Shown here one piece after another: positions 25,419 to 35,006 of a DNA stretch of 45,887 nucleotides. How positions within the stretch are numbered: position 1 is the stretch's first letter; every line of letters starts with the position of its first letter. This stretch comes from Arenimonas malthae CC-JY-1 (GTDB lineage: Bacteria > Pseudomonadota > Gammaproteobacteria > Xanthomonadales > Xanthomonadaceae), in contig NZ_AVCH01000063.1 in the NCBI RefSeq assembly GCF_000747075.1, positions 1 through 45,887 on the forward strand, given 5' to 3'. A program made the translations under genes and the position numbers. The notes under the pieces are model-generated. The model saw nothing but the letters and a program-made list of their open reading frames with translations, had not been told where the DNA came from and ran no database searches.

Positions 25419-25961
25419 TCAGGGAACGTAGGGACAGGGCGGGTTTTCGGCCTCCCGGGCCCATTCCACGCGGGCGCGGCCGCCCAGGTTCACCACCACG
25501 GCGCCCAGCAATCGTGCGCCCCGGCGGCTGCAGGCGCGCAGGCTCAGGTTGTTGCCGCCCGAGAACCCGCTGGGCTGGTAGCGCACGCGGTGGCGACCCA
25601 CCGTGCTGCGCACCGCCACCGGCCCGGGGGCGCGTTGTTCGACCCAGAGGATGTCCAGCGCATCCTTCGGCTGGGGCGAGCGCGCCGGGTCCCGGTACAC
25701 GATCCAGCCCTGGTCCCAGCGCAGGTCCAGTCGGCAGCTTAGCCCGTCCGCGCTGGGACAGACGGTCACCGGCCGGCCGTGGGTGATGGCAGCCATGCGC
25801 GCCGACATCAGCGCCACGGTGAGCGCATGGAAGGTGTTCATGGCGACCATGCGCTCGCGCAGTGCACCGAACGCCGGCATGGCCACCGCCAGGGCGATGG
25901 CCAGCACCAGCACCGTCACCACCAGTTCGACCAGCGTGAAACCCCTGACCTGCCTGGACAT
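25419..25961 (-). CDS. Second GspH/FimT-family pseudopilin, monocistronic
   Basis: The 180-residue prepilin begins [23 protein letters not shown], with Phe+1 and Glu+5 after the Gly cleavage site. It has the FimT pattern [29 protein letters not shown] and a second cysteine pair (RACSRR..NPPCPY). It is a distinct paralogue of the fimT at 18292 and lies on the opposite strand, beyond tRNA-Asn, outside the pil operon. The ATG at 25961 gives the correct short leader; the frame is open further back. Single FimT/GspH genes of this sort are common in Xanthomonadales; whether it joins the pilus or a type II secretion pseudopilus cannot be told. Confidence 0.87.
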   Translation of the reverse strand: MSRQVRGFTLVELVVTVLVLAIALAVAMPAFGALRERMVAMNTFHALTVALMSARMAAITHGRPVTVCPSADGLSCRLDLRWDQGWIVYRDPARSPQPKDALDILWVEQRAPGPVAVRSTVGRHRVRYQPSGFSGGNNLSLRACSRRGARLLGAVVVNLGGRARVEWAREAENPPCPYVP

Positions 25962-26076
25962 GGCCGTCACCCCTGGGAAGCCGGTAGCCAGTGTCCCCGG
26001 CGGCTCCCGAGGCTTGAACGGGAGGTCCCCGCGTCCCCATGTAGGAAGCACGCCCGGGTGCGCGTCGGCGCGCCGC

Positions 26077-26082
26077 TATACT
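26077..26082 (+). promoter_or_regulatory. Candidate -10 element of uvrB
   Basis: TATACT lies 29 nt before the uvrB GTG. No LexA-type operator was recognised near it. Confidence 0.45.
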
Positions 26083-26111
26083 GCTCGTTTGCCCCTGCGA
26101 GGACGTCCCCC

Positions 26112-28121
26112 GTGTCCGACCGCTTCCAGCTCGTCGCCCCCTACCAGCCCGCCGGCGACCAGCCGCAGGCCATCCGCCGCCTGGTGGACGGGTTCGAGGC
26201 GGGCCTGGCGCACCAGACCCTGCTGGGCGTCACCGGCTCGGGCAAGACCTACACCATCGCCAACGTCGTGGAGGCGGTGCAGAAACCCACCCTGGTGCTG
26301 GCGCCGAACAAGACCCTGGCCGCCCAGCTCTACGGCGAGTTCAAGTCCTTCTTCCCGAACAACGCCGTCGAGTACTTCGTCAGCTACTACGACTACTACC
26401 AGCCCGAGGCCTACATCCCGAGCACGGACACCTTCATCGAGAAAGACAGCAACATCAACGAACACATCGAGCAGATGCGCCTGTCGGCGACCAAGGCCCT
26501 GCTCGAGCGCCGCGACGCCATCGTCGTGGCCAGCGTCTCGGCCATCTACGGCCTGGGCGACCCGAACGAGTACTTCCGGATGGTGCTGCACCTGGTCAAG
26601 GGCGACCGCATCGACCAGCGCGAGCTGATCCGCCGCCTCACCGAGATGCAGTACAGCCGCAACGAGACCGAGCTGGTGCGCGGTGCCTTCCGCGTGCGCG
26701 GCGAGGTGGTGGACGTGCACCCGGCCGAATCCGAGATCGAGGCCCTGCGCATCGAACTTTTCGATGGCGAGATCGAGAACCTGTCGCTGTTCGACCCGCT
26801 CACCGGCCACGTCACCCGCAAGCTGCCGCGCTACACGCTGTACCCGAAGTCGCACTACGTCACCACCCGCCGCACCGTGCTCGAGGCCATCGAGACCATC
26901 AAGGCCGAATTCACCGAGCGCATGGAGGTGCTGTACAAGGCCAACAAGCTGCTCGAGGCCCAGCGCCTGCAGCAGCGCACCATGTACGACATCGAGATGA
27001 TGGCCGAGGTGGGCTTCTGCTCGGGCATCGAGAACTACAGCCGGCACCTCACTGGGCAGATGCCGGGCGAGCCGCCGCCCTGCCTGTTCGACTACCTGCC
27101 GCCGGACGCGCTGCTGGTGGTGGACGAATCGCACGTGACCATTCCGCAGATCGGCGCCATGTACAAGGGCGACCGCTCGCGCAAGGAAACCCTGGTTGAA
27201 TTCGGCTTCCGGCTGCCGTCCGCGCTGGACAACCGCCCGCTGAAGTTCGAGGAATGGGAACGCCGCTCGCCGCGCGCCATCTTCGTGTCCGCCACGCCGG
27301 GCAAGTACGAACTGGAGAAATCCGGCGACCAGGTGGTCGAGCTGGTGGTGCGCCCGACCGGCCTGATCGACCCGGAGGTCGAGATCCGCCCCGTCGCCAC
27401 CCAGGTGGACGACGTGCTGTCGGAGATCCACGAGCGGGTGAAGCAGGGCGACCGCGTGCTCATCACCACGCTCACCAAGAAGATGGCGGAGAACCTCACC
27501 GACTACCTGGCCGAGCACGACGTGAAGGTGCGCTACCTGCACAGCGACGTGGACACGGTCGAGCGCGTCGAGATCATCCGCGACCTGCGCCTGGGCGTGT
27601 TCGACGTGCTGGTGGGCATCAACCTGCTGCGCGAAGGCCTGGACATGCCCGAGGTATCGCTGGTGGCCATCCTCGACGCCGACAAGGAGGGTTTCCTGCG
27701 TTCCACCGGCTCGCTGATCCAGACCATCGGCCGCGCCGCCCGCAACGTGCGCGGCAAGGCCATCCTCTATGCCGACCGCATGACCAACTCGATGAAGGCC
27801 GCGATCGACGAGACCGACCGTCGCCGGCAGAAGCAGGTCGAGTACAACCTGGCCCACGGCATCACCCCGAAGTCGGTGGTGCGCGCGGTGATGGACGTGA
27901 TGGAAGGCGCGCGCAGCGAGCCCGAGGACGCGCGCGGCCGCGGCCGCAAGGTGGCCGACCAGGGCGCCGACTACGCGCTGCTCGACCCGGCCCAGCTCGC
28001 CGCGCGGCTCAAGCAGCTCGAGGCGAAGATGCACCAGCACGCCCGCGACTTGGAGTTCGAGGAAGCGGCCCGCGTCCGCGACGAAATCCACCGCCTGCGC
28101 ACCCAGGGCCTGATGGCCTGA
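26112..28121 (+). CDS. uvrB: Excinuclease ABC subunit B
   Basis: UvrB is the damage-verifying helicase-like subunit of nucleotide excision repair; it is loaded by UvrA and recruits UvrC. The 669-residue product (E. coli 673) has the N-terminal [17 protein letters not shown], Walker [11 protein letters not shown], and the beta-hairpin that inserts into DNA ([20 protein letters not shown]). The helicase box VVDESHVT, motif [12 protein letters not shown] and a C-terminal UVR domain ([20 protein letters not shown]) that contacts UvrC follow. The start is GTG at 26112, matching the family N-terminus; the frame is open much further upstream, across the fimT paralogue, as a shadow. Confidence 0.97.
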   Translation: MSDRFQLVAPYQPAGDQPQAIRRLVDGFEAGLAHQTLLGVTGSGKTYTIANVVEAVQKPTLVLAPNKTLAAQLYGEFKSFFPNNAVEYFVSYYDYYQPEAYIPSTDTFIEKDSNINEHIEQMRLSATKALLERRDAIVVASVSAIYGLGDPNEYFRMVLHLVKGDRIDQRELIRRLTEMQYSRNETELVRGAFRVRGEVVDVHPAESEIEALRIELFDGEIENLSLFDPLTGHVTRKLPRYTLYPKSHYVTTRRTVLEAIETIKAEFTERMEVLYKANKLLEAQRLQQRTMYDIEMMAEVGFCSGIENYSRHLTGQMPGEPPPCLFDYLPPDALLVVDESHVTIPQIGAMYKGDRSRKETLVEFGFRLPSALDNRPLKFEEWERRSPRAIFVSATPGKYELEKSGDQVVELVVRPTGLIDPEVEIRPVATQVDDVLSEIHERVKQGDRVLITTLTKKMAENLTDYLAEHDVKVRYLHSDVDTVERVEIIRDLRLGVFDVLVGINLLREGLDMPEVSLVAILDADKEGFLRSTGSLIQTIGRAARNVRGKAILYADRMTNSMKAAIDETDRRRQKQVEYNLAHGITPKSVVRAVMDVMEGARSEPEDARGRGRKVADQGADYALLDPAQLAARLKQLEAKMHQHARDLEFEEAARVRDEIHRLRTQGLMA

Positions 28122-28129
28122 CCGGGTCG

Positions 28130-28158
28130 TTGCATTACTTCTGGCAGGGGGGTACAAC
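28130..28158 (+). promoter_or_regulatory. Candidate promoter between uvrB and the small exported protein gene
   Basis: TTGCAT (28130-28135) and TACAAC (28153-28158) are 17 nt apart. They predict a leader of about 90 nt for the ORF at 28253. Confidence 0.5.
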
Positions 28159-28252
28159 AAGCCCCAGGGGCGGGTAGGGGATCCGCCCCCGACGGTGACC
28201 CGCCCGGACCGGAGCGTCCGCAGAGGCCGGCCCGCGTGCTGGAGTCGAACCC

Positions 28253-28507
28253 ATGGGGACCTTGGGTTTCAGGGGGCTGCTCGCCAGCCTGTTCGTCATG
28301 TCGCTGGGCCTGGTGGCCGGCGCCAGCCAGGGTGCCCAGGCGCTGGCCGGCATCGGGCCCGCGCCCGTCCACGAAAGCCCCGGGTTGCTGGCGCGCGCCA
28401 AGGCCAAGGCCTGCGAGCTCAGCCATGCCGCCACGATCCGCACCGACGAGCACGCAGTGGCCGACCGGAAAGAGGAGTGCGCCCGGCGCCACGGCCTGGG
28501 TCGTTGA
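28253..28507 (+). CDS. Small exported protein of unknown function
   Basis: This is an 84-residue ORF. The first ~30 residues form a signal peptide (GFRGLLASLFVMSLGLVAG, with likely cleavage after SQGAQA), leaving about 54 residues that are Ala-, Arg- and His-rich with two cysteines (KACELSH and EECARRH). I recognise no family. A GGAG lies 9 nt before the ATG, and a candidate promoter lies 95 nt upstream. Two other overlapping open frames exist here; this one is preferred for its signal peptide and ribosome site. It ends 48 nt before tRNA-Val. Confidence 0.5.
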   Translation: MGTLGFRGLLASLFVMSLGLVAGASQGAQALAGIGPAPVHESPGLLARAKAKACELSHAATIRTDEHAVADRKEECARRHGLGR

Positions 28508-28513
28508 CCGCCG

Positions 28514-28542
28514 TTGTCCTCCCGCGGGCCGCTTGTTATACT
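28514..28542 (+). promoter_or_regulatory. Promoter of tRNA-Val
   Basis: TTGTCC (28514-28519) and TATACT (28537-28542) are spaced 17 nt, 13 nt before the tRNA 5' end. Confidence 0.65.
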
Positions 28543-28555
28543 TCGCGGCCCTTGC

Positions 28556-28630
28556 GGGCGGTTAGCTCAGCGGTAGAGCACTACCTTGACATGGTAGGGG
28601 TCACAGGTTCGAAACCTGTACCGCCCACCA
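28556..28630 (+). tRNA. tRNA-Val (anticodon GAC)
   Basis: A complete cloverleaf: acceptor GGGCGGT/ACCGCCC, D arm AGCTCAGCGGTAGAGC, anticodon stem CTACC/GGTAG with GAC at 28588-28590, T arm with GTTCGAAAC, discriminator A and encoded CCA. It is 75 nt including CCA. Confidence 0.97.
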
Positions 28631-28671
28631 TCCCTTGAATCGGGGGGATGGCAAGCATCGGAACAGCCTTT

Positions 28672-28700
28672 GAAGCCGCCTCCGGGCGGCTTCTGTTTTT
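28672..28700 (+). terminator. Intrinsic terminator after tRNA-Val
   Basis: GAAGCCGCC (28672-28680), loop TCCG, GGCGGCTTC (28685-28693), then TGTTTTT. Confidence 0.9.
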
Positions 28701-28707
28701 CCGGCCC

Positions 28708-29439
28708 TCAGGGCCGCAGTCGGTGGCTGCGCAGCCGCTCGTAGACCGGCCGGCAGGCCTCGGCCACCGCTTGGCCCCGGGCATCGAGCCGGACGTCCTT
28801 GGCCGCCGGCGCCTCGAACCCCGTCGAACGCCAGACCGCCTCGTACCAGTGCGGCGCCCACACGCCGTCGCTGTCGCGCGGGCCGGCGGGCCAGTGCAGC
28901 ATGCGGTCGGTGAAGTCCAGGCCCAGTTCGGCGCACAGCGCCCGCAGGTGGGCCTCCGGCGCGGCCAGGAAGTCGCCGGCGTCGATCACGGTGGGCGCCC
29001 GGCCGCTGGCGTCGGCCAGTTCGTCGAACAGCTCGCCCTGCTGCAGCAGCCCGATGTCGGCCGGCTCCACCGTGGCGCGCGAGCGCAGGTAGGACGCCAC
29101 CACCTCGGCCGGATCGCGCACCAGGAAGAAGTTGTGCAGGCCATGGATCCAGCCGTGGTCCATGCCCGGCAGCAGGTGGTGGCTCATATGCTTCTGGTAC
29201 CAGACCGGCCGGCCGCCGGGCACCGGGCCCAGCAGGGCGTCGGCCACCTTGCGCCAGTCGGTTTCGCCGGCGGCGATCACTTCGTCGCGGCCCGGGTGGT
29301 CGGCGCCGGTCATCGCCAGGTAGGCGGCGTACAGCGGTTCGTCGCTCACCGCGCAGTCCGGGCGGTTTTCCCAGGCCCGCATCATCGCCGTGGAAATGTT
29401 GCGCGGGCCGCTCCACATGGCGATCCGCAGCGGGCTCAC
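28708..29439 (-). CDS. Sulfotransferase-like protein coupled to a class IV aminotransferase
   Basis: The 243-residue product has a sulfotransferase P-loop-like 5'-phosphosulfate motif near the start (RIAMWSGPRNISTAMMRAWE) and a 3'-phosphate-binding motif FFLVRDPAEVVASYL, as in PAPS-dependent sulfotransferases. Substrate unknown. The start is GTG at 29439, overlapping the TGA of the upstream aminotransferase (GTGA on the minus strand), so the proteins are made together. The frame is open 77 codons further upstream in the wrong frame of the aminotransferase, which is a shadow. No sulfate-activation gene is nearby. Proteins of this kind are sometimes misnamed as aminotransferases because of this linkage. 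Confidence 0.78.
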   Translation of the reverse strand: MSPLRIAMWSGPRNISTAMMRAWENRPDCAVSDEPLYAAYLAMTGADHPGRDEVIAAGETDWRKVADALLGPVPGGRPVWYQKHMSHHLLPGMDHGWIHGLHNFFLVRDPAEVVASYLRSRATVEPADIGLLQQGELFDELADASGRAPTVIDAGDFLAAPEAHLRALCAELGLDFTDRMLHWPAGPRDSDGVWAPHWYEAVWRSTGFEAPAAKDVRLDARGQAVAEACRPVYERLRSHRLRP

Positions 29440-30371
29440 GCCAGCTTCTCCCCGGCGCGAACCAGCACGTCGCGTTGCACCAGGTCCCGGTAAAGCCCCT
29501 GCAGCCGCGCCACCATCGGCCCGGGCCGGCCGTCGCCGATCGTGCGGCCGTCGATCTCGCGCACCGGCACCACGCCGGCGAAGGTGCCGGTGCAGAAGGC
29601 CTCCTCGGCCGAGTAGACCTCGGTGAGGCTGAAGTTCTTCTCGCGCGCCGGGATGCCGGCCTCGCGGCAAACCTGCAGCACGTTGGCGCGGGTGATGCCG
29701 CCCAGGCAGTAATCGCCGGTGGAGGTCCAGACTTCGCCCTTGCGCACGATGAAGAAGTGGGTGGAATTGCAGGTGGCCACGAAGCCGTGCGGGTCGAGCA
29801 TCAGCGCCTCGTCGGCGCCGGCATGGGTGGCCTGGATGCAGGCGGTGATGCAGTTGAGCTTGCTGTGGCTGTTGAGCTTGGGGTCCTGCACGTCCGGGAA
29901 GCCGCGGCGCACGTGCACGGTGAAGAGCTTGAGGCCGGTGGAGAGCGTTTCGGGCTTGGGGTTCTTGTGCTCGGGAATGATCACCACCGTGGCCGGGCCG
30001 ATCGTGACGCGCGGGTCCTGGTAGGGCGTGCGCTTCACCCCGCGGGTCACCATCAGGCGCAGGTGCACGCCGTCGTGCATGGCGTTGGCGGCCAGGGTTT
30101 CCCGGATGGCCCGCTCCAGGCCGCGGCGGTCCATGCCGATATCGAGCGCGATGGCCTTGGCGCCCTCGAACAGCCGGTCGAGGTGGGCGTCGAGGAACAC
30201 CGGCTGGCCGCCGACCACCCGCAGCCCTTCCCAGACGCCGTCGCCCAGCACGAAGCCGCTGTCGAACACCGACACCGTGGCTTCGGCCCGGGGCACCAGC
30301 CGGCCGTTGATCCAGACCAGGATCGAGGCGTTGCGGGGGTCGTCGTGGAAGTCGTGGATGCTCTGGGCCAT
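29436..30371 (-). CDS. PLP-dependent class IV aminotransferase (BCAT/D-amino acid transaminase family)
   Basis: This 311-residue fold-type IV enzyme has VWINGRLVPRAEATVSVFDSGFVLGDGVWEG at the N-terminus. Lys171 in SHSKLNCITACIQA is the likely PLP Schiff-base residue. A GITRANVLQVCREAGI phosphate-binding segment and EEAFCTGTFAGVVPV follow. Where canonical branched-chain enzymes have an E-G-S-(G/S)-E-N run, it reads ATCNSTHFFIV, so the substrate may not be a branched-chain amino acid. Start ATG at 30371. It is first in a two-gene unit with the sulfotransferase-like gene; the thrS promoter lies divergently 50 nt away. Confidence 0.85.
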   Translation of the reverse strand: MAQSIHDFHDDPRNASILVWINGRLVPRAEATVSVFDSGFVLGDGVWEGLRVVGGQPVFLDAHLDRLFEGAKAIALDIGMDRRGLERAIRETLAANAMHDGVHLRLMVTRGVKRTPYQDPRVTIGPATVVIIPEHKNPKPETLSTGLKLFTVHVRRGFPDVQDPKLNSHSKLNCITACIQATHAGADEALMLDPHGFVATCNSTHFFIVRKGEVWTSTGDYCLGGITRANVLQVCREAGIPAREKNFSLTEVYSAEEAFCTGTFAGVVPVREIDGRTIGDGRPGPMVARLQGLYRDLVQRDVLVRAGEKLA

Positions 30372-30423
30372 GCGCGGGTCTCCCTGGGGAACCCCGAGTC
30401 TAGCCCGGAAAGGCCTGTTTTCA

Positions 30424-30452
30424 TTGACTTTCAGGCCCCCGCGGCCTACCTT
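30424..30452 (+). promoter_or_regulatory. Promoter of the thrS leader
   Basis: TTGACT (30424-30429) and TACCTT (30447-30452) have the ideal 17-nt spacing. They would start the transcript near 30459, about 50 nt before the leader peptide ATG and 155 nt before thrS. Confidence 0.6.
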
Positions 30453-30510
30453 TGCAGCCGTCAAGGGCTGAGACAAGGTGGCCCCGGGAAACCGGCGCCG
30501 AGCGTGCGAC

Positions 30511-30534
30511 ATGAGCACTACCACCACCCAGTAG
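30511..30534 (+). CDS. thrS leader peptide MSTTTTQ (four consecutive Thr codons)
   Basis: ATG AGC ACT ACC ACC ACC CAG TAG encodes a seven-residue peptide with Thr at positions 3-6. A weak GAG lies 8 nt before the ATG. It stands between a promoter and an intrinsic terminator directly upstream of the threonyl-tRNA synthetase gene. Four Thr codons in a row here are very unlikely by chance. By analogy with thrL and pheM leaders, ribosome stalling at these codons when Thr-tRNA is scarce would favour read-through into thrS. Confidence 0.8.
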   Translation: MSTTTTQ

Positions 30535-30541
30535 ACGACCT

Positions 30542-30572
30542 GCCAGGCTTCGCATCCGCGAGGGCGCCTGGC
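30542..30572 (+). promoter_or_regulatory. Candidate antiterminator of the thrS leader
   Basis: GCCAGGC (30542-30548) is complementary to GCCTGGC (30566-30572). This 7-bp stem uses bases of both arms of the terminator (30561-30577), so the two structures exclude each other. A ribosome on the leader stop codon (30532-30534) would cover the left arm; one stalled on the Thr codons would leave it free. Confidence 0.65.
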
Positions 30573-30582
30573 GCCCTTTTTT
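30561..30582 (+). terminator. Intrinsic terminator (attenuator) before thrS
   Basis: AGGGCGC (30561-30567), loop CTG, GCGCCCT (30571-30577), with a run of six T from 30577. It lies 31 nt before the thrS ATG, so thrS expression from the leader promoter depends on read-through. Confidence 0.85.
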
Positions 30583-30613
30583 CTTGCCCGCGCTCCACAG
30601 CCCAAGACCCGAA

Positions 30614-32521
30614 ATGATCAACATCACGCTTCCCGACGGCAGCCGCCGCCCGTTCGAACACCCCGTCACCGTGGCCGAGGTGGCCGCCTCCATCGGCGCC
30701 GGCCTGGCCAAGGCCGCGCTCGGTGGCAAGGTGGACGGCAAGCTGGTGGACGCCAGCTTCCGCATCGAGAACGACGCTTCGCTCGAGATAGTCACCGACA
30801 AGCATCCGGACGCGCTGGACGTGCTTCGCCACTCCACCGCCCACCTGCTGGCCCAGGCCGTGCAGCGCCTCTTCCCCGGCGCGCAGGTCACCATCGGCCC
30901 GGTGATCGACAACGGCTTCTACTACGACTTCGCCTACGAGCGCCCGTTCACGCCGGAAGACCTGCCGGCGATCGAGGCGGAAATGCAGAAGATCGTCAAG
31001 GAAGCGCTGCCGGTCACCCGCAGCGTCAAGAGCCGCGACGAGGCCGTGGCCTTCTTCAAGGGCCTGGGCGAGCACTACAAGGCCGAGATCATCGAATCGA
31101 TCCCGGCCAACGAAGACCTGTCGCTCTACACCCAGGGCGAGTTCACCGACCTGTGCCGCGGCCCGCACGTGCCGGGCACCGACAAGCTGCGCGCGTTCAA
31201 GCTGATGAAGGTGGCCGGCGCCTACTGGCGCGGCGACAGCAACAACCAGATGCTCAGCCGCATCTACGGCACCGCCTGGCTCAACGACAAGGACCTCAAG
31301 GCCTACCTGACCCAGCTCGAGGAAGCCGAGAAGCGCGACCACCGCAAGATCGCCAGGCAGCTCGACCTGTTCCACATCCAGGAAGAGGCGCCGGGCCTGG
31401 TGTTCTGGCACCCGAAGGGCTGGCAGCTGTGGCAGGTGGTCGAGCAGTACATGCGTCGCGTCTACCGCGCCTCGGGCTACCAGGAAGTGCGCTGCCCGCA
31501 GATCCTCGACGTTTCCCTGTGGAAGAAGTCCGGCCACTGGGACAACTACAAGGAAAACATGTTCTTCACCGAGTCGGAGAAGCGCACCTACGCGCTCAAG
31601 CCGATGAACTGCCCGGGCCACGTGCAGGTGTTCAACCAGGGCCTGCACAGCTACCGCGACCTGCCGATCCGCTACGGCGAGTTCGGCGCCTGCCACCGCA
31701 ACGAGCCCTCTGGCGCGCTGCATGGCATCCTGCGCGTGCGCGGCTTCACCCAGGACGACGGCCACGTGTTCTGCACCGAGGACCAGATCGAGTCCGAGGT
31801 CACCGCCTTCCACCGCCAGGCCCTGCGCGTGTACGCCGACTTCGGCTTCAGCGACGTGCAGATCAAGATCGCCCTGCGCCCCGACAACCGCCTGGGCGAC
31901 GACGCCACCTGGGACAAGGCCGAAAACGCCCTGCGCGCGGCCCTGTCGGCCTGCGGCGTGGCCTGGGAAGAACTGCCGGGCGAGGGCGCCTTCTACGGCC
32001 CGAAGATCGAATACCACCTCAAGGACGCCATCGGCCGCACCTGGCAGCTGGGCACCATGCAGGTCGACTTCATGATGCCGGGACGCCTGGGCGCCGAGTA
32101 CGTGGACGAAAGCTCCACGAAGCGGCACCCGGTCATGCTGCACCGCGCCATCGTCGGCTCCATGGAGCGTTTCATCGGCATCCTGGTGGAAAACCACGCC
32201 GGCGCCTTCCCGGCCTGGCTGGCCCCGGTCCAGGCGGTGGTCATGAACATCACCGACGCCCAGGCCGACTGGGCCGAGACGGTCCGGAAAACCCTTGTGA
32301 ATCAAGGCTTCCGGGTCCAGTCCGATTTGCGGAACGAGAAGATCGGCTATAAGATCCGCGAGCACACCCTGCAAAAAGTCCCCTACCTGCTGGTCGTTGG
32401 CGACCGCGAGAAGGAAAATGGGATGATTGCGGTGCGCACGCGGTCGGGCGAGGACCTGGGGACCCTGTCGGTCGAGGACTTCCTGGCCAAGCTGCGCGAA
32501 GAGAACGGCCCGGTCGCCTGA
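30614..32521 (+). CDS. thrS: Threonyl-tRNA synthetase
   Basis: This class II synthetase charges tRNA-Thr and edits Ser-tRNA-Thr. The 635-residue product has the N-terminal TGS domain ([20 protein letters not shown], residues 1-62) and the editing domain with [17 protein letters not shown] and ending near [19 protein letters not shown]. The catalytic core has [10 protein letters not shown] (a zinc-ligand Cys) and [19 protein letters not shown] (motif 2), and a C-terminal anticodon-binding domain follows. The ATG at 30614 fits the family; the frame is open 10 codons further, over the T run of the attenuator. It is first of thrS-infC-rpmI-rplT-pheST-ihfA. Confidence 0.98.
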   Translation: MINITLPDGSRRPFEHPVTVAEVAASIGAGLAKAALGGKVDGKLVDASFRIENDASLEIVTDKHPDALDVLRHSTAHLLAQAVQRLFPGAQVTIGPVIDNGFYYDFAYERPFTPEDLPAIEAEMQKIVKEALPVTRSVKSRDEAVAFFKGLGEHYKAEIIESIPANEDLSLYTQGEFTDLCRGPHVPGTDKLRAFKLMKVAGAYWRGDSNNQMLSRIYGTAWLNDKDLKAYLTQLEEAEKRDHRKIARQLDLFHIQEEAPGLVFWHPKGWQLWQVVEQYMRRVYRASGYQEVRCPQILDVSLWKKSGHWDNYKENMFFTESEKRTYALKPMNCPGHVQVFNQGLHSYRDLPIRYGEFGACHRNEPSGALHGILRVRGFTQDDGHVFCTEDQIESEVTAFHRQALRVYADFGFSDVQIKIALRPDNRLGDDATWDKAENALRAALSACGVAWEELPGEGAFYGPKIEYHLKDAIGRTWQLGTMQVDFMMPGRLGAEYVDESSTKRHPVMLHRAIVGSMERFIGILVENHAGAFPAWLAPVQAVVMNITDAQADWAETVRKTLVNQGFRVQSDLRNEKIGYKIREHTLQKVPYLLVVGDREKENGMIAVRTRSGEDLGTLSVEDFLAKLREENGPVA

Positions 32522-32557
32522 GGCGGCCGGTTTCAGTCACAAACAAGGAACACGCGA

Positions 32558-33085
32558 ATCAATACTTCATCTTCCGACAAGGGCAACCGCAAGAACCTCG
32601 AGATCCGGGTCCCGCGCGTGCGCGTGATCGGCCTGGACGGCGAGATGGTCGGCGTCCTGTCCCGCGACGAAGCGCTTGCGCTGGCCGAAGAGTCCGGCGT
32701 CGACCTGGTCGAGATCCAGCCCACCGCGGATCCGCCGGTCTGCCGCATCATGGATTACGGCAAGTACAAGTTCGACCTGCAGAAGAAGGCGAACGCCGCC
32801 AAGAAGAAGCAGAAGATCGTCGAGATCAAGGAACTCAAGTTCCGCCCGACCACCGACGACGGCGACTACAACATCAAGCTGCGCAACCTCCGCCGGTTCC
32901 TGGAGGAGGGCGACAAGGTCAAGGTCAACATCCGCTTCAAGGGCCGCGAGATGGCCCATCAGGAGCTGGGCCTCGAGATGGCCAAGCGCATCGAGGCCGA
33001 CCTGGGCGACGAAGTGGTCATCGAGCAGCGCCCCCGCCTCGAGGGCCGCCAGATGATCATGATGGTCGCGCCCAAGAAGAAATAA
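32558..33085 (+). CDS. infC: Translation initiation factor IF-3, AUC start codon
   Basis: IF-3 keeps 30S subunits free and proofreads the start codon and initiator tRNA. The first ATG/GTG in frame is the GTG at 32618, which would remove the conserved N-terminal segment. The frame continues upstream as [20 protein letters not shown], and an ATC at 32558 follows AAGGA at 8-nt spacing, so ATC is the start. That gives 175 residues, the normal length. Rare AUU/AUC/AUA starts of infC are the basis of IF-3 autoregulation in E. coli. Conserved segments include [34 protein letters not shown] and [10 protein letters not shown]. It lies 36 nt after thrS. Confidence 0.95.
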   Translation: MNTSSSDKGNRKNLEIRVPRVRVIGLDGEMVGVLSRDEALALAEESGVDLVEIQPTADPPVCRIMDYGKYKFDLQKKANAAKKKQKIVEIKELKFRPTTDDGDYNIKLRNLRRFLEEGDKVKVNIRFKGREMAHQELGLEMAKRIEADLGDEVVIEQRPRLEGRQMIMMVAPKKK

Positions 33086-33315
33086 CCGGGCGTCGCCTAC
33101 ACAACGCCTTGGTTTTGTTGCATAATTCGCGGCTCGCCGGCTTTCCGGCGGGCTCCCGGTGCGGCATCCGGGCCCGGAACATCGGGCGAAGTCGTCATGG
33201 ACCTGCCATTGGTTCCCTTGGGAATCAATGGCTTACAAGCCGGCACGGGCAGGAAGGAAAGCGTGGCACCCGCCACCGCCCAGGCCAGTAACCAATAAAT
33301 CCCAAAGGGACTCCC
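33086..33315 (+). promoter_or_regulatory. Structured infC-rpmI intergenic leader
   Basis: This 230-nt gap has no gene. It holds a -10-like CATAAT (33121-33126) and a hairpin from GCTCGCCGG paired with CCGGCGGGC (about 33132-33153). A longer hairpin pairs GCCATTGGTTCC (33205-33216) with GGAATCAATGGC (33221-33232) around a 4-nt loop. In E. coli the same gap carries the L20-binding structures that repress rpmI-rplT. That function here is inference from position; I did not verify similarity to the L20 site. Confidence 0.5.
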
Positions 33316-33519
33316 ATGGCCAAGATCAAGATCAAGACCAATCGGGCGGCGGCCAAGCGCTTCCGGAAGACCGCTTCCGGCAAGTACAAGGCTGGCCACG
33401 CGAACCGTAGCCACATCCTCACCAAGAAGGCGACCAAGCGGAAGCGCAACCTCCGGCAGACGAACCACGTTCGTGCCGAGGACGCGGGCCGTCTGGACCG
33501 CATGCTGCCGTACCTCTGA
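33316..33519 (+). CDS. rpmI: 50S ribosomal protein L35
   Basis: L35 is a small basic protein of the large subunit. The 67-residue product [29 protein letters not shown] matches the family along its length, including [16 protein letters not shown] clear AAAGGGA lies before the ATG. It is 12 nt upstream of rplT, in the universal infC-rpmI-rplT order. Control by L20 through the upstream leader is the known mechanism in E. coli. Confidence 0.98.
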   Translation: MAKIKIKTNRAAAKRFRKTASGKYKAGHANRSHILTKKATKRKRNLRQTNHVRAEDAGRLDRMLPYL

Positions 33520-33531
33520 GGAGAATAAGAA

Positions 33532-34990
<1,459 letters not shown>

Positions 34991-35006
34991 GCCAAGGAGG
35001 GCAGAG

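Noticed and set aside
25293-26000. tRNA-Asn as the attachment site of a genomic island carrying pilus genes
   Set aside because: There is no integrase, no direct repeat of the tRNA 3' end, and no change of base composition. The pilin operon is a core function with matching codon use.
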